NCBI GenBank assembly: GCA_029959085.1
Contig: JARWIR010000003.1
Coordinates: 33,185,505-33,249,504 of the forward strand
Source: Nemophila menziesii
Lineage: Eukaryota > Streptophyta > Magnoliopsida > Boraginales > Hydrophyllaceae
Length of the DNA: 64,000 bases
Direction: 5' to 3'
The position numbers were made by a program, and so were the translations under genes. A model generated the notes under the pieces. It did no database searches. It was not told the origin of the DNA and worked only from the letters and a program-made list of their open reading frames with translations. Shown here one piece after another: positions 25,181-37,676 of this stretch (positions within the stretch are counted from its first letter, which is position 1; every line of letters starts with the position of its first letter).

Positions 25181-28100
25181 TTGGTCTTGTGAGTGTGATA
25201 TATAAATCGACACTCAAGAAAGCTATTACCTACAAGTGTACAGAGCGTTAATGAGTAAATATTAGAGTTATAGTATCAGACTTATCGTTGTCCACATGAA
25301 TTATGAGGATAATATTTTTGTGTTTTATTAAGTGAATAGGGGTCAACTACAGACGCTAAACGAATATTTTTGAGTTTTTTTCAATTGCAAAAGGACTAAA
25401 GTGAAAATAACCTAAAGTAATTATAATTAAACTAAAGGAATTAAAATGCAAATGAAAGACTAATATGAGAAGTGTAACTCGAGACTCGGAAGTAATCCCC
25501 TGTAGTTGACTCTATGATTTATTGTTTAAGCGTGAATTGAGAAATTTGATATAGTAGGAATTCAACTATCTTCCTAACATCCTCCAGGATAGCTAGCTTA
25601 GGATACTACACCACTAGAGACCTCTCCCGAGTGAACTCTTCATTAACGTTCGGGGCTTAAGGTTCTTACTCAAATGACTATCACGTTAGTTAAGACATCC
25701 CGACTCAATAACGCACACCAATTGACGTTTATCTATTATTTTCCGCAACCGAACCGCCCTCCCGGGCAAAAGTCTTAATATTTAGGTCAGCCCTCTATTT
25801 GGCTAGAATAAATTTACATTCAAATATATAATCAAAGCAATAAATTAACAATTTATTTCAATTATAAAATCCCAAAAATCAATAGATAGTACGGAATCAA
25901 TCTAAAGTTCATATAGTACATTATATGATTCTCAAGTTACGAATGATTTAGTTCATAAATAAATAAGAAAAATAAAATTAAAAGTATGAAAGTCATCTTT
26001 AAAACAAAAAATAGAATAAAATTACTATTTTGATTTAAGGGATTCAGAGTCCGGATGATGAAGAAACGTGAAACCCTTCTCCTCCTCCTTCTTGCTTCAT
26101 GTTGCTCCTTCTTAGGCAATTTTAGCTTCTCTCAATGTGTAATATCATGTTATGAGCTTCTAAAATCATTATATAGCTTATATAACATGTTTTGGGTCCA
26201 AATGGCCCACTTTGGTGGGTTAAAATGGCCCAACTCGGATTTACTCAATGTTGGTCAAGGTCGAGTCACAGTGGGAGAACTAGCATAACTTCTTTGTCTC
26301 AACTCCGAATTGACTTATATCACTTTTCACGCGTCACTAACTTCAAGATCTATCCAAATTAAAAGATTTGTGTCAATATCTTTAACCAATTATACTTTAT
26401 GACTGAAACAAGTTACATCAAGACTTTGCCAGTAAAAGCTCAATTTCTTTCAAAGTGACTTTTTGCTCTTTATATACCTTGGATTGGGTGTGAACTCGAC
26501 TTCTTGACTTACCTTCATCATCCTGGTGACTAGGGTGAGCAAATGAGAACCAGGAAACCAAACCAAACTAAAAAAAAGGAAAAAATCGAACCAAAAAAAC
26601 CAAAAATAAAATAATCAAATGGTTCGGTTTTTAATTTTTCAAAAACCGAACTTTTTGGTTTGGTTCGGTTTACTATCCAAAAACCGAACTAATGAAGGTA
26701 ATAATAAGAAATGTGTGAACTTCTTTTATAAGAATTATGTGGGAGAAACTTTTGTTGGGAATTTAACATCTATGTGAAATTTTAGTTATATTATTCAATG
26801 GTGCGATCAGTGAGAATTTTTTTTATATCACTTAAAATTATAAGTATTCATTACTTGATTGATTTTGTAAATCATGATTGTATGAAGTAGAAAGTAATAG
26901 ATTTAAATTTATTATAGTATTGTAAATTAAGATAAGTATTGTTAGGTTATAAGTTTATATTTAATTTATATATTAATAGCCCACATGGACAAGTAATAGT
27001 AGCATAATTGTAATATAATATTAGTCTGTATTGGACAATGTATCTCAATAAATGGGGTGAAAATATTATTGACCAAGCATCTGAATTCGAAGCGAACCAA
27101 AATCGAACCGAAACGAACCAATTCGGAACCAAAATCCGAATGTGGAACCAAATGCGAGCCACCCGGTTTGGTTATTAAATTATAAAAAATCGAAATATTC
27201 GGTTCAGGTTTTGGCCAAAAACCGAGACAAACCGAACCATGCTCACCCATACTGGTGTCTCATGTCAACCATGTACCTAAAAGCTACACATTTAACACAC
27301 GGTTAATGCATAAAAGCTCTAAAAGAATTCAACATATAACAAATAATAGGGAATAAACCCTCGCTTAGGTCCACTAAACCCCCAAAAAGATGTATCGTGA
27401 TATGATTATTCTATCACAAAAGACGATACATCAAAACCCCCAACTCAAAGTTTTATCGTCCCGACAAAATAAAAACTAAGAACTAGTGGGGAAATCTTTA
27501 ACTAGCTAATCAAAGAAGAAGAGAATGTAAAGAATGAACCTAAATCTATACTAAACAAGTTTCATTAAGTTATGTCTACGAATTAATCTACAAGTATAAA
27601 TTTCATACAAATAATCAACGCAATAAATATAATAAAAATAAAATTAGTTTCGCAATGCAAGAAGATATTGGTTTTCACCTAGTTTGGAACGGTGGCTATA
27701 GGTTGTTCTTTGATCCTTCCATGTTGTCTAATATTTCACTCAACTACTCCCTATCCATTCAATAGTTAGTTAACCAATTGACTATAAATCTGGAGGTCTT
27801 AAGGTGTACCATAGGTTTAAGGTAGGGTGCGATAAATTTTTGGGATAATTTTGAGCGGGCTTTTGGTCATCTCCTCACTATCCATCCCTAAAGCTTAATT
27901 TTCCGCTCATAATCGTGCTCACTCAACCCATTTGATGTCATAGCATTGCACAATTCCTAACCAATATCAGAGATGTCACATGCCAAATTTTTCTTTATTC
28001 CTATTTCATAAAAAAAAATCTTTTTCATCTTTCATTTCATTTTTTTGTAAGTCAAACACGAGACCTTTTTTTATGTGAGTTCTCGTATCACTTATTTTAT

Positions 28101-28640
28101 TTTATTTCTTTTTCTCAACTTTTTCTTTTCTCAAATTTGGCATGGAATACAAATAAGCGCACAATGAATAAGAATGAAATAAACATCTACCCACCCAATG
28201 TACCCCATCATCACGTACACGCACCACCCCAATCTCATGTTCAAGACAACTAGTCAGGAACGTGATACAAGAGCGAGTCATATGGTCAAGTCCTAAAACA
28301 AAGGGTATGATCTTATAACACAATTATCAAATAAAAGGCTACAAAGGCTAGAATGGGGCTAAGAAGGATATTACATTACAAATTAGGTGAGCAAGCCAAA
28401 GGCAACAAAGGGTTAATCAAATAAATGCCTCAATCAGTTTTCTAGCTAAGTTTTTTCTTACTTCCTCACTTTTAGTTCGTATATTAAGTGGTTTTTCGAC
28501 TAGGTTAGATATCACGTTCTACACACCGCTCGTTCTCACCTCGTTCAAACTTATCTTCTTTGATTTGCTTACTAATTAGTTCTATTTATAATTACATGTT
28601 TTCATATAAGCACTTTTAGCACAATATAAACAATTTTTTT
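25180..28640 (-). repeat. Diverged gypsy non-coding module (copy E), reversed
   Basis: Read on the minus strand, this matches the modules at 4.3-8.5 and 29.1-32.6 kb. Landmarks include TCAAATGGGTTGAGTGAGCACG (about 27920), CCTATAGCCACCGTTCC (about 27690-27710), TTTTGTCGGGACGATAAAACTTTGAGTTGGGGG (about 27440-27475) and CAACTGGTGTG-type spacer blocks near 25600-25800. Divergence is clearly higher than between copies A and B, so this is an older insertion. A hAT element (26531-27251) interrupts it. No coding region was found. Ends are approximate. Confidence 0.6.
26531..27251. mobile_element. Non-autonomous hAT-type element, 721 bp
   Basis: The termini TAGGGTGAGCA and TGCTCACCCATA are inverted. 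The flanks CTGGTGAC (26523-26530) and CTGGTGTC (27252-27259) form an 8-bp direct repeat with one mismatch. The sub-terminal regions are rich in AACCGAACCAAA / GGTTTGGTTCGGTTT motifs in opposite orientation. No transposase is present. It sits inside gypsy module copy E. Confidence 0.85.
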
Positions 28641-28669
28641 TGACATCGTTCCCCCCAACGTTCTGGAGA

Positions 28670-29110
28670 ACTAACCAACTCCTAATCTAGCAAAATTACT
28701 AATGAGGTTGCCTAAGCAACCCTGGTGATCGGTGGCTCCGTGTCTAGCCGATTTTTCCAGTTGGTCTGCACGCCAATTTCGTTTCCGAGGTAGGAACCGG
28801 AAGGAAACAAGCCATGCTTCAGTCGTCTTCCGCAGAATGCATCGGATGATCGGCTGAATTGTCCAGCTAGCTAGCTGCTGAAACCTGCCTAATACCTTGT
28901 ATAACGGCAAGTTTATCGGAATAAATACAAACTGTTTTCCCTGGAAGTTGAACGCTTCGCTGCACAGCTTCCAGTACTGCTAGTGCCTCCCCTTCCAGCG
29001 ATGTGTTACAATTAACTATGGTCTGAAAACTTCCTTTTTCTCCTACCCTTTTGTCTGTCTGTGTAATTCCAATCCCCACAGGTTCGTACTTTATGCTAAA
29101 AGATGCACAG
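28670..29110 (-). pseudogene. LINE ORF2 C-terminal RNase H domain (3' part of split LINE)
   Basis: On the minus strand an open frame from about 29115 encodes ASFSIKYEPVGIGITQT, then NTSLEGEALAVLEAVQRSVQ and VCIYSDKLAVIQGI. This is the RVT_3/RNase H-like pattern found at the end of plant L1-type LINE ORF2. The segment that follows (from about 28910, in an overlapping frame) continues FRFLPRKRNWRADQLEKSAR, matching the family's 'vpR..N..AD.LAK.A' block, and ends near 28670. The upstream parts of the same LINE lie on the same strand at 32.64-34.64 kb, separated by a gypsy module. The frame change shows it is not functional. Confidence 0.8.
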
Positions 29111-32100
29111 ATTCAAGATCAAATTCAAGGCCTAAAGAAAAGACACAATTTCAAGATCAAGGTTCTTCTTCTTCCTCTTCATATCAAAATAATTCTTGCA
29201 TACCCCCATGGGCTATCAAATTGCATCATGAAGTCAATCACATAAGAAAAGAAAACAAGGCACTTTGGGAGGAAATTGCACAGATTAATTCACAATTGGG
29301 TGAGGTAACTGAGATTTGGGATATTGATAATTATTCTTCGGAGGAGGAGGAGGACATGATGGAACTTTATGGCCAGGTACCCCGTTCTAATTCTTCTTCT
29401 TAATTGATTGTAGGCACTAGGTAGTTTAGTTTAGTTTTTTGTTAAATTTTTAATTTTATTAATGAGTCTTTTTTCTAGTCGTGGGGACACGACTCACTTT
29501 TGAGTTTGGGGTGGGGTTCGTTGCCTCATCCCAATTTTTTGTGTTTTACATGCTTTCAATAAAATTAATCTTAGGGCTGCGTTGATTGTAGAGTATTTTA
29601 AATGCCCCCATCAAGCATGTTTTTTATGAATTTATGATAGAAAATAGTTGATATGAGGTAATTGATAGAAAGAATTAATGAACAATGCAAAAGAAGTAAA
29701 CTTGTGCTTAAGGATAATGAGTGGTTTGTAGAACGTGAGATCTGAATGAGAAGAAAACCCACTTAGGTATGAACTAGAGGCAAGCTGTGTAAATAGGAAG
29801 ATGATAGAGGCGGTTCTTTGTTAACCCTTTGAATTCTTTTTGGCCTTCTATCGCTGAATTAATTATATCCTTCTTAGTCAAATTTTTAGCCTTTAAGACT
29901 TTCTTTTGTAGCCACATTATAAGCCAACATCCCTTTAGTTTGTTAGGCATTACCATATGACCCGCACTTGAATCACGATCCTGAGACTTCCTGTCTTGAG
30001 CTTGAGTTTGGGTGGTGGGTCCACTATTATGGGAATTTACATTGGGTTGGGATTTTTGAGCTTATCAATTGTGCTCTATTCTATATTTTGATGATGATTC
30101 ACAGGTTTATTATATTGTAACCCTTTGCCGTGGTAAAAGTAAATGAAAAAAAAAAGATATGAAAAGTTATGAAAAAAAATTGAATTAAAATAGCATGATA
30201 TCTCAACATCAAAAAGAGATTCATAGCTATACAAAAGAAAAGAAAAGAAAAGAGAAATTTCATATCAAAAGAATATATATTTGGACCGGCAAAGAGGAAA
30301 TTTTTAAGTGAATCATCTTTAGTGCTTATTGGGTTAATCTGGGGATGCTAAATTAGCGCGTCAAATGGGTTGAGTGAGAACATATTCGAGTGTAAACTCA
30401 AGCTCTTGGATAGTTTGTTGATGGTAAGTGAGGAAAGAGCCAAAAGCTCACTTCAAATTTACCAAATTTACATACCATACCGTCCCTAAGCCTATATTAA
30501 AACCGTAAAGACCTCGTGATTCCTAAATACATAGTGAGTTTGTGATTCAACTAATAGGGAGTATGCTAAGTGGAGCGTTCAAAGCAAGTAAGGATCGAGG
30601 AACACCCTATAGCCACCATCTTGAGATAAGTAATAAGCGTAACCTTCTAGCATTGTGAAATTAATTTTGGATTGATATTATTTTGTGTTTGATTTTGCAT
30701 GATATGTGTATGTGTATATTAATTCTTAAATGATATTATATGAGATTTGTTTTAAGTTGTGCTTTGGGAATATTTACTAGATTCTACCTTCTGCGTTCAC
30801 CTAAAAGACCTTTGTTTTTATTTTACTTTGTCGGGACGAGAAAGGTTTGAGTTTGGGGTCTTGATGTCTCCCTATTGGTTCTAATTATTAGCCCTTTTGA
30901 GACATCCTTTTTGGTGAATATTTGACTTATTTGATAGACTTTTATGCTTATTTCGTCATATTACACTTTCTCCCCTTGGAATTAGACTATTTGCATTTTT
31001 AGAGCTTTTGTGCATTAATTTGGTTATTTTTAGTGCAAAGTTAGTAGGTTCTTGAATTTCATGGGAAAACCAGTACAAGGAGGAGAAGTGAGAATTAAAG
31101 TCTTAGATTATTTTTAGTGTGTTAGGAAGTATTTTATTCGAGTTCTGCACTTTCTTATTTCTAGTCTTGATTTAATGATTTATTAATTTTTAAAGCATAT
31201 GCGGTTTAATTATTTATTAATTGTGAAGCTTTAAAAGATATATGGTAATTAATTATAGACCAAGTCAAGTCTAAGAAGTAAAGGAAAGAGATATACATGG
31301 AAATAAGAAGATTAAGGAAGGATATATGCAAAGAAGGAAAAGATAAATCTGCCAAATAAATCTGAAATTCCAGACACGTTCAAAGACGATCTCATAAATC
31401 AAGATTGGCTAGTAATTTGAGAGAATGGTCTGGACCAATGGATAGAGCTTTCCGAGACAAGTGATTTCGACTATTGGAACGCATCAAACGGATAAGTATT
31501 GAAGGAGATATGACCAAAACAAATCAGCAACAGAATCTTATCTTTCCTAGATTTTAGGGCTGCGAATTAAAGAGTTCTTGACTTGTCTTCCACTCCAAGT
31601 AAAAACGAATTAGGGATTCCTAACACCTATAAATACACCCCTTAGCCTCCTCTTTTCACAAACTTTATAGAATTACACAAGAGGCTTAAGATTTTCAAGT
31701 CAGAGCAAGAAGGCAAGGAGAAACCAGAGCTGGAGGAATTTTGTTCTTCCATTAACAGTCATCCAACCCTTTAGGTTATCACTTTATTTTCTGTAATTGA
31801 ACATGAATTCCTTTTATTTATTTTCAGTCTTTAAGTTTATCATGAGGTAAACTTTCATATACTTGAGAATCGCAATAAAGGGATGAACCTTAGTTAATTT
31901 AATCTATGTTTTGAATTTGGGATTGTTATGATTTAAATTGAATTGAGTCTTAGATATTGGATATTACTTTGTTCTTATTTACTTATTCTTTTACGCGCAA
32001 CTAGAATTAGCTTTTATTATTTGGGTTATTCACTTTAGTGGCGAAGTGATCATCCGACAGGGGGGTTTGAATACAGATTTAGGTAATACCCGTGTAATGG

Positions 32101-32635
32101 CCGAAAGGCATATTAGTTACATAGCCAAAGAGGTGAAATATTATTCATCTGAAAGTAGCTTATAATCACCCTGAATGGGTTTGTAATACCATAGGATATC
32201 TCTTAGGTCCACCCTGACGGGGGCTAGGAGATATTAGATTCCCGACTAATATTGTTATACCAATTCTACCTTAAACAAGCATAGGTTACGTTAATTAGGA
32301 GGATTCCTTGTGAGTCTCAAGTGTCGTCTTTTACTTGCATTATTTCTTTTCAGTTATTTATTTTAGTCTTTATTTTATTGCATATTTAGTTTTAAGAAAA
32401 CCAAACAAAAATCATATTATTTTACAATTCTGTCAAGCAATTATTTCTACTATCTGATTAATACTAGAGTTAAACCTAATCCGTCCCTGAGAACGAAACC
32501 CGATTTATCGGATATTACTTGGACAACCGTGCACTTGCGGTATTGTGGTTACTTTATTTTTAGTTCTTAAATTTATAAACACACCAGGACCCACCAGTTG
32601 ACTGCGACATATGCGATACTAGAGATTTCCCAAAA
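29111..32635 (+). repeat. Gypsy non-coding module (copy B) inserted in a LINE
   Basis: It shares long ordered blocks with copy A (4.3-8.5 kb) and lacks that copy's fold-back insertion. Its left part contains a short plus-strand coding remnant ending at about 29403 (HHEVNHIRKENKALWEEIA, then an EEEED acidic stretch and a stop), of unknown identity and possibly the C-terminus of an element protein. It ends with CACTTGCGGT, CAGGACCCACCA and GATTTCCC, as in copy A. LINE ORF2 sequence flanks both sides on the minus strand, which implies insertion into the LINE. I could not define an exact target duplication. Confidence 0.7.
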
Positions 32636-32639
32636 ATTT

Positions 32640-34640
32640 AAAAAGGAAGCGTCATTAAACTAGTATATTTCATTTCCTTCCTGACTAAGTTGAAAGTGAA
32701 TTCACTATGTTGTTTGGTCATTCAATATTTGGTTATTTTCCTGTGACAATAATAAATTAATCTTCTCTAATATTTCCTAGATCATTTTACTTGCTCTGAG
32801 ATTAACATTCTTCAGGTTTCATCTTCCTTTGTTGAACAAGCATTGTATCTCCCCTTTCTAAATATTCCACAAGGTGCATAAGATTAAAGAAGTGATAACT
32901 TTCCTATCACATCCATTCTTTAAGTATCCCTGAACAATTTTAATAACCTAGTCATCGATCTTCAACGTCGTGCTTGGGTCGATTTTTATTTACACCGTTG
33001 ATGAGGCCCAATCTGCACAATTATAGGAAAAAAATGAGCATATGTTCCATGGATTCAGATTCTGGATCACACCAAACATATTTATTATTTTTTTATGCAC
33101 TTTCTAGAGAATATATTCTATTTTGTTGGGATGGATCCTTTACAGCATTACCATCCAAAGTTTCTTATTTTTATGAAACATTAGATTTCCAGACGATATC
33201 CAATGATTCTTGTTAACTGCAGTTTGATTTGACGGATTTGATTTCATGTGATTTTCACCCTGTACCAAGGCATGATACCCATATTTGGTTGTATAATCAC
33301 CATTTTTTGTATATGGCCAGACAATCTTGTCATCTTGGTCAAGTTGAAAAAAGGACATATTGAGAATCTGGTTTGAAGACAAGTGTTGAGAAAGTTTGCC
33401 AGATTAAATTTGAATTCCATCTGGTACAATCCAGGTTCAGAATTTACGTGACAAAAGTGAGATTAATCCTTTCCAATTTTTTCAAGTTTAAGTTCATTAC
33501 TATCCCATATATGCTCACACATTATATTGTTAAGTCTGTTCCTAATCTGAAAGATATATTCCTTTTTGAGGAATTAGAGGCCATTGGAAATATTGGCCCA
33601 ACTCATGGTCTTTTATTTTTGAGCTTTGCATCCATGAGTGAGGATTATGGTAGGTTCCTTTGATAACTTTATCCACTAGAGAATTTAGGTTATTAAGAAG
33701 TCTCCATAATTAGTTTGCTAGAAAAGTTGTATTCATGTTTTGGAAGTCTCAAAATCCAATTTCACCAATAGTATTTTGAGACAACCAATATTTCCCAGGT
33801 GGCCCAATGGATATTCTTCTTATGTTGGGTCTTCCACCAAAAATTTACCATTTTAGAAAATTTGAGAATTGACATCACGTAGTTTGGGACTGCTTGAAGA
33901 ACAACTTATATTAATACTGCATTCCTTCATCTGATAAAAGAGTTGAAATCTAGCTTGATGTTCTTGCGAGAAGACGGTCCTTGAAATAATTAAGGTTTTC
34001 CATATTTTATCTTTTCCAGTCGAGTGGAATGAACAATTATTTTCCAAGACAGTTTGATCTCTTTAGATCAAAAGAATTAGAGACTTGATCCATTATATCA
34101 TCCTAAGTGCCTTTGCTGAAGCAAATCGTAAATTTTTTCAAAGTTGATTTTTTGTCTTGGCGCTTTATAATATCACTTAATCGTATATTTAAAAGCATTG
34201 ATACTCTTGTCGTTGAGAGAAACAAAAAAAGGTGTCGCCTTCGAACAAGAGATGAGTAAGGTTTGGGCATGCTCTAGCCAATGAAATACATTTTATTTTA
34301 CCTTCTCTGCACTGTTGATTCAATAATTCGGATAGGAACTTATGTCATGAGGTAAAAGATGAGTAGTGAGAGGGATCGTCTTGTTTGTAAAACCAAAAAT
34401 GTTGTACAATCCCAAAAAGAATAATCTAAACATTACTTGTTGGTACTTAGATTGAATCTAATTTATTTTAAGGTATTCAAGTCATGTATTGGTGTCTTAC
34501 GTATGTTTGGTTTCAACCTCCAAAGTACAACAACAAACTATCTGAACAACCAGACATTCAAACTTTTTAGATCACTTCGAACTTAACAATGTTTTCTAAT
34601 AACTTTTATCTTATTTTTATTGATAATAAAAGGAAAACTT
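32640..34640 (-). pseudogene. LINE ORF2 reverse transcriptase and zf-RVT region, decayed
   Basis: The minus strand reads, in order: THLLFEGDTFF, at the place where plant L1-type reverse transcriptases have the F-A-D-D active-site box (34234-34245 encodes FEGD); QKINFEK; DKIWKTLNYFKDRLL; VMSILKFSKMVNFWWKTQHKKNIHWATWE in several frames; LWRLLNNLNSLVDKVIKGTYH (about 33720-33640); the zf-RVT start DDKIVWPYTKNGDYTTKYGY (about 33340-33280); CDPESESMEHML; and DDWVIKIVQGYLKNG. This order is that of an L1-type ORF2. Stops and frameshifts are frequent. The RNase H end of the same frame is at 28.67-29.11 kb. The 5' part (endonuclease) is not recognisable. Confidence 0.8.
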
Positions 34641-36023
34641 GATGATGAAAAAAATTATGGTCATGTATATATAGGTGCAGGCGGCTATCAAGGTTGGGTC
34701 AAAGAATCACCTGGTAGAAGAGGTACCTATTCGAAAGTATATGTTAAAAATATTTGTTTCTGAATTAGAGGCGTCTAAAGAAGATGAATGTTCATAAAAA
34801 GTCGATGGGACATTTGAATTTAAATAATGATTACGTTTTCAACAAGAAGAATAATATGGTCAAATTAATACACGCATCACACCTCCTCTCGCCACAGTCA
34901 CAAGTTTCTGTGGGGCGGCGTGTGCATTTCACTAGAGAGAGGTCTAGATACATCACCCTTTACAAAAGTATGGTTTCCAAAATGCCAAATATTTTTAGTA
35001 AGGTAATAATATAAAGACCTATAAATTTTCAAGTTTTTCCGATATGGTAATTATCTACAATATCTCTAATTAGTCACTTTGAGAGCTCAATATCCTATTC
35101 ACTACAAAATTATTTTGATCATGATACATTTTTTTTTCTAATTCTTTAATATAAGGGTTAACGCTTTGGTTTACAATTTGAGTCATTCCAAACTAGAGTG
35201 CGTCATTTCTTAATAAGACAACCCTACTTTTCCAAACCAAACCGAGTTCGATCCAATTAAAATAAATCCAACAATACTTCAACTTATGGAATTATGAAAC
35301 GATAATGTTAAATTTCCCTAAATGAAAAATGGAGAATAATTTCTCAACTAGCTTATACAAAGGAAGCAATGTTGATGACCCAGCAAAGATCTCAATCTGC
35401 CTATTATTCAACCCTATAAGAAGAACCTGGAAACATGATTAACTCATATCACAAATCGCTAATGCGAGAAGATGGAGCAACACCAACAATAGAGGTATTC
35501 ATGCGAGAAAAACGTCGTGATGGTGGAGAAGCAATAAAGCTTTGTGATGTCATTGGTTTGCCAAGAGGCGTGTTTTTACAAGAAGATGAACCATTTGAGG
35601 TCGTCGTGGTGTTGGCGGAGGACTGAATTGGGATGGCGATAGCAATCGTGATGTTGGTGCAAAGTCGTTATCATCGTTGGAGCAGGCTAGATCCAGTTGG
35701 AGAAGATGAAGCGAACTAGGGAGGGAAAATTTAGTTAAATTGAAAAGGATTTGAGATTAAAATAAAATGTAAAAATATATGTATATATCTAAAGGGTGGG
35801 TAGCTTAGTAATTTAAAAAAATTTGAAAAGAAAAAAAAAGACACTTTTCACTTGCCTTGAACGAAACATCACACAATGCGTAACAGAAGGACCATAGGAG
35901 ATGATTGTTTCTTTTACCATATTTTTTTTTTTTGTTCAATCTTTTACCATATAAGTAACCTAATAAAGTCCTATTATGAAGTCCAACTTTATCAATCAAG
36001 AAAAGCACCCACTTTTATATCAT
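34641..36023. other. Unassigned spacer with small open frames
   Basis: No gene is supported. A 63-codon plus-strand frame (35435-35626) starting MINSYHKSLMREDGATP has no domain I recognise and could be chance or a captured exon. Short AT tracts surround it. Confidence 0.4.
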
Positions 36024-36032
36024 TGTTTAATA

Positions 36033-37409
36033 AGTAAATACTAATTTTGTCCCCTGGGTTTATACGCGATTGTCAGTTTGCCCCAAAAAAAAGTTAAAAA
36101 TGCGACTCGTTGCCCCTTAAGAGTTACTTTTGTGCCCCGTTACCCTCTGACCCTATTTCCGTCCATTTTTGCCGTTAAATCCGACGTGGCAATTCCATGT
36201 CACGATTTTTTTTTTAATCCTAATACTAATTAACTGTTTAATTAAGTTAACCTAAGGGTAAAATAGGTGTTTCATTCATAGTTTTTATAATATTAAATAT
36301 AATTAATATAATAACCCCCCACCCCACCGCACCCCCTACCCCCCCCCCCCCCCCCCCTCTCTTCCCCATTCTTCTTCTTCCCCGTTCTTCTTCCCCGACC
36401 TGATTCTTCTTTAAAAAAAAAAATCAAGGGTAATAACTCCCACTCCAACAAACTGCTGCCTGCTGGAGAAGCTCGAACCAGATCTGAACTGCTTGAGGAG
36501 AGCTTCACGCCGGAGTCTTCATCTTCTCCACGCCGGAGTCTTCATCTTCTCCAGAAAACAACAACTCAAACCAGAACACCATGGCTACGATCTTCACCGC
36601 CGCCACTTTGCATCGCCTCCACTTCGGAACTCCCCTCCATTGTTGTAGACTATGGTGTCGAGATTCGTTGTGCTTCGCTGGAAACCAGCTATGTGATTCG
36701 CTGTGGTGGTGGTGCGAGCTTCACTTCTCGAACAGTGCAAGCTGGAAACCTAGGTGGTGGTGGTGCGAGGCGAACCAGCAACTCGAACACAACCAGCAAC
36801 CCGAACCGGCGAGCTTCGTGACTCCAGCTGCAATCTTCACCATCTGACTCCGGCGAGATTCGTAACTCCGATTCGTAAACTCTGGATCTCAACACCATAG
36901 AACTTGAACATAATCTCATTCTTTGATTTCGAACAGTGGCAATGTACTAGGATTTTGAGCTCTAATAAACGAGGGTTTGGGCATTGATATCAATGCAATT
37001 AATTCACCCTTCAATTATTTTTTTTTTAAGAAAAACCAAGTCGAGGAAGAAGAACGGGGAAGAAGAATAATGGGGAAGAGAGAGGGGGTAGGGGGTGCGG
37101 TGGGGTGGGGTGGGGAGGGGGGGGGGGTTTATTATATTAATTATATTTAATATTATAAAAACTATTAATGAAACACCTATTTTACCCTTAGGTTAACTTA
37201 ATTAAATGATTAATTAGTATTAGGATTAAAAAAAAATTGTGACATGGAATTGCCACGTCGGATTTAACGGCAAAAATGGACGGAAATAGGGGCCAAGGGG
37301 TAACGGGGCACAAAAGTGACTCTTAGAGGGCAACGAGTCGCATTTTTATGTTTTTGAGGCAAACTGATAATCGCGTATAAACCCAGAGGGCAAAAATAGT
37401 ATTTACTCT
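36033..37409. mobile_element. Non-autonomous element with about 390-bp terminal inverted repeats
   Basis: The left arm (about 36033-36425) and right arm (about 37019-37409) are near-perfect inverse copies. They run from AGTAAATACTAATTTTG / CAAAAATAGTATTTACT through CGACGTGGCAATTCCATGTCAC and a TTAGGTTAACTTAATTAA-type block, to a (T/A)CCCCCAC pyrimidine tract and CCCCGTTCTTCTTCCCC. Flanking 9-bp repeats TGTTTAATA (36024-36032) and TATTTAATA (37410-37418) differ at one base, fitting a Mutator-type target duplication. The GC-richer interior (36430-37010) has a tandem GCCGGAGTCTTCATCTTCTCC and an 88-codon frame without a recognisable domain. This suggests a non-autonomous, possibly Pack-type MULE. 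The superfamily is inferred from the long arms and 9-bp flanks. Confidence 0.8.
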
Positions 37410-37676
37410 TATTTAATATACAAGAGTACAAGACCATCCAACACCTACGTGTTTGACAGTTATCATAACTGCGAAAAAACAAAGCCATAAACTAAACCAA
37501 ATCTCACAAAACTATACAATCCACCTCTTTCTATGAAACACTTGAAGATTCAAACTATCAATCATATAAACAAAACCTTTCTACATCCAACAACAAATAC
37601 TGATTCTGCAATCTTTAAACATACAACACATAATATATTGAACCATTATAACAACAAACATAAATAAATAATTCTT

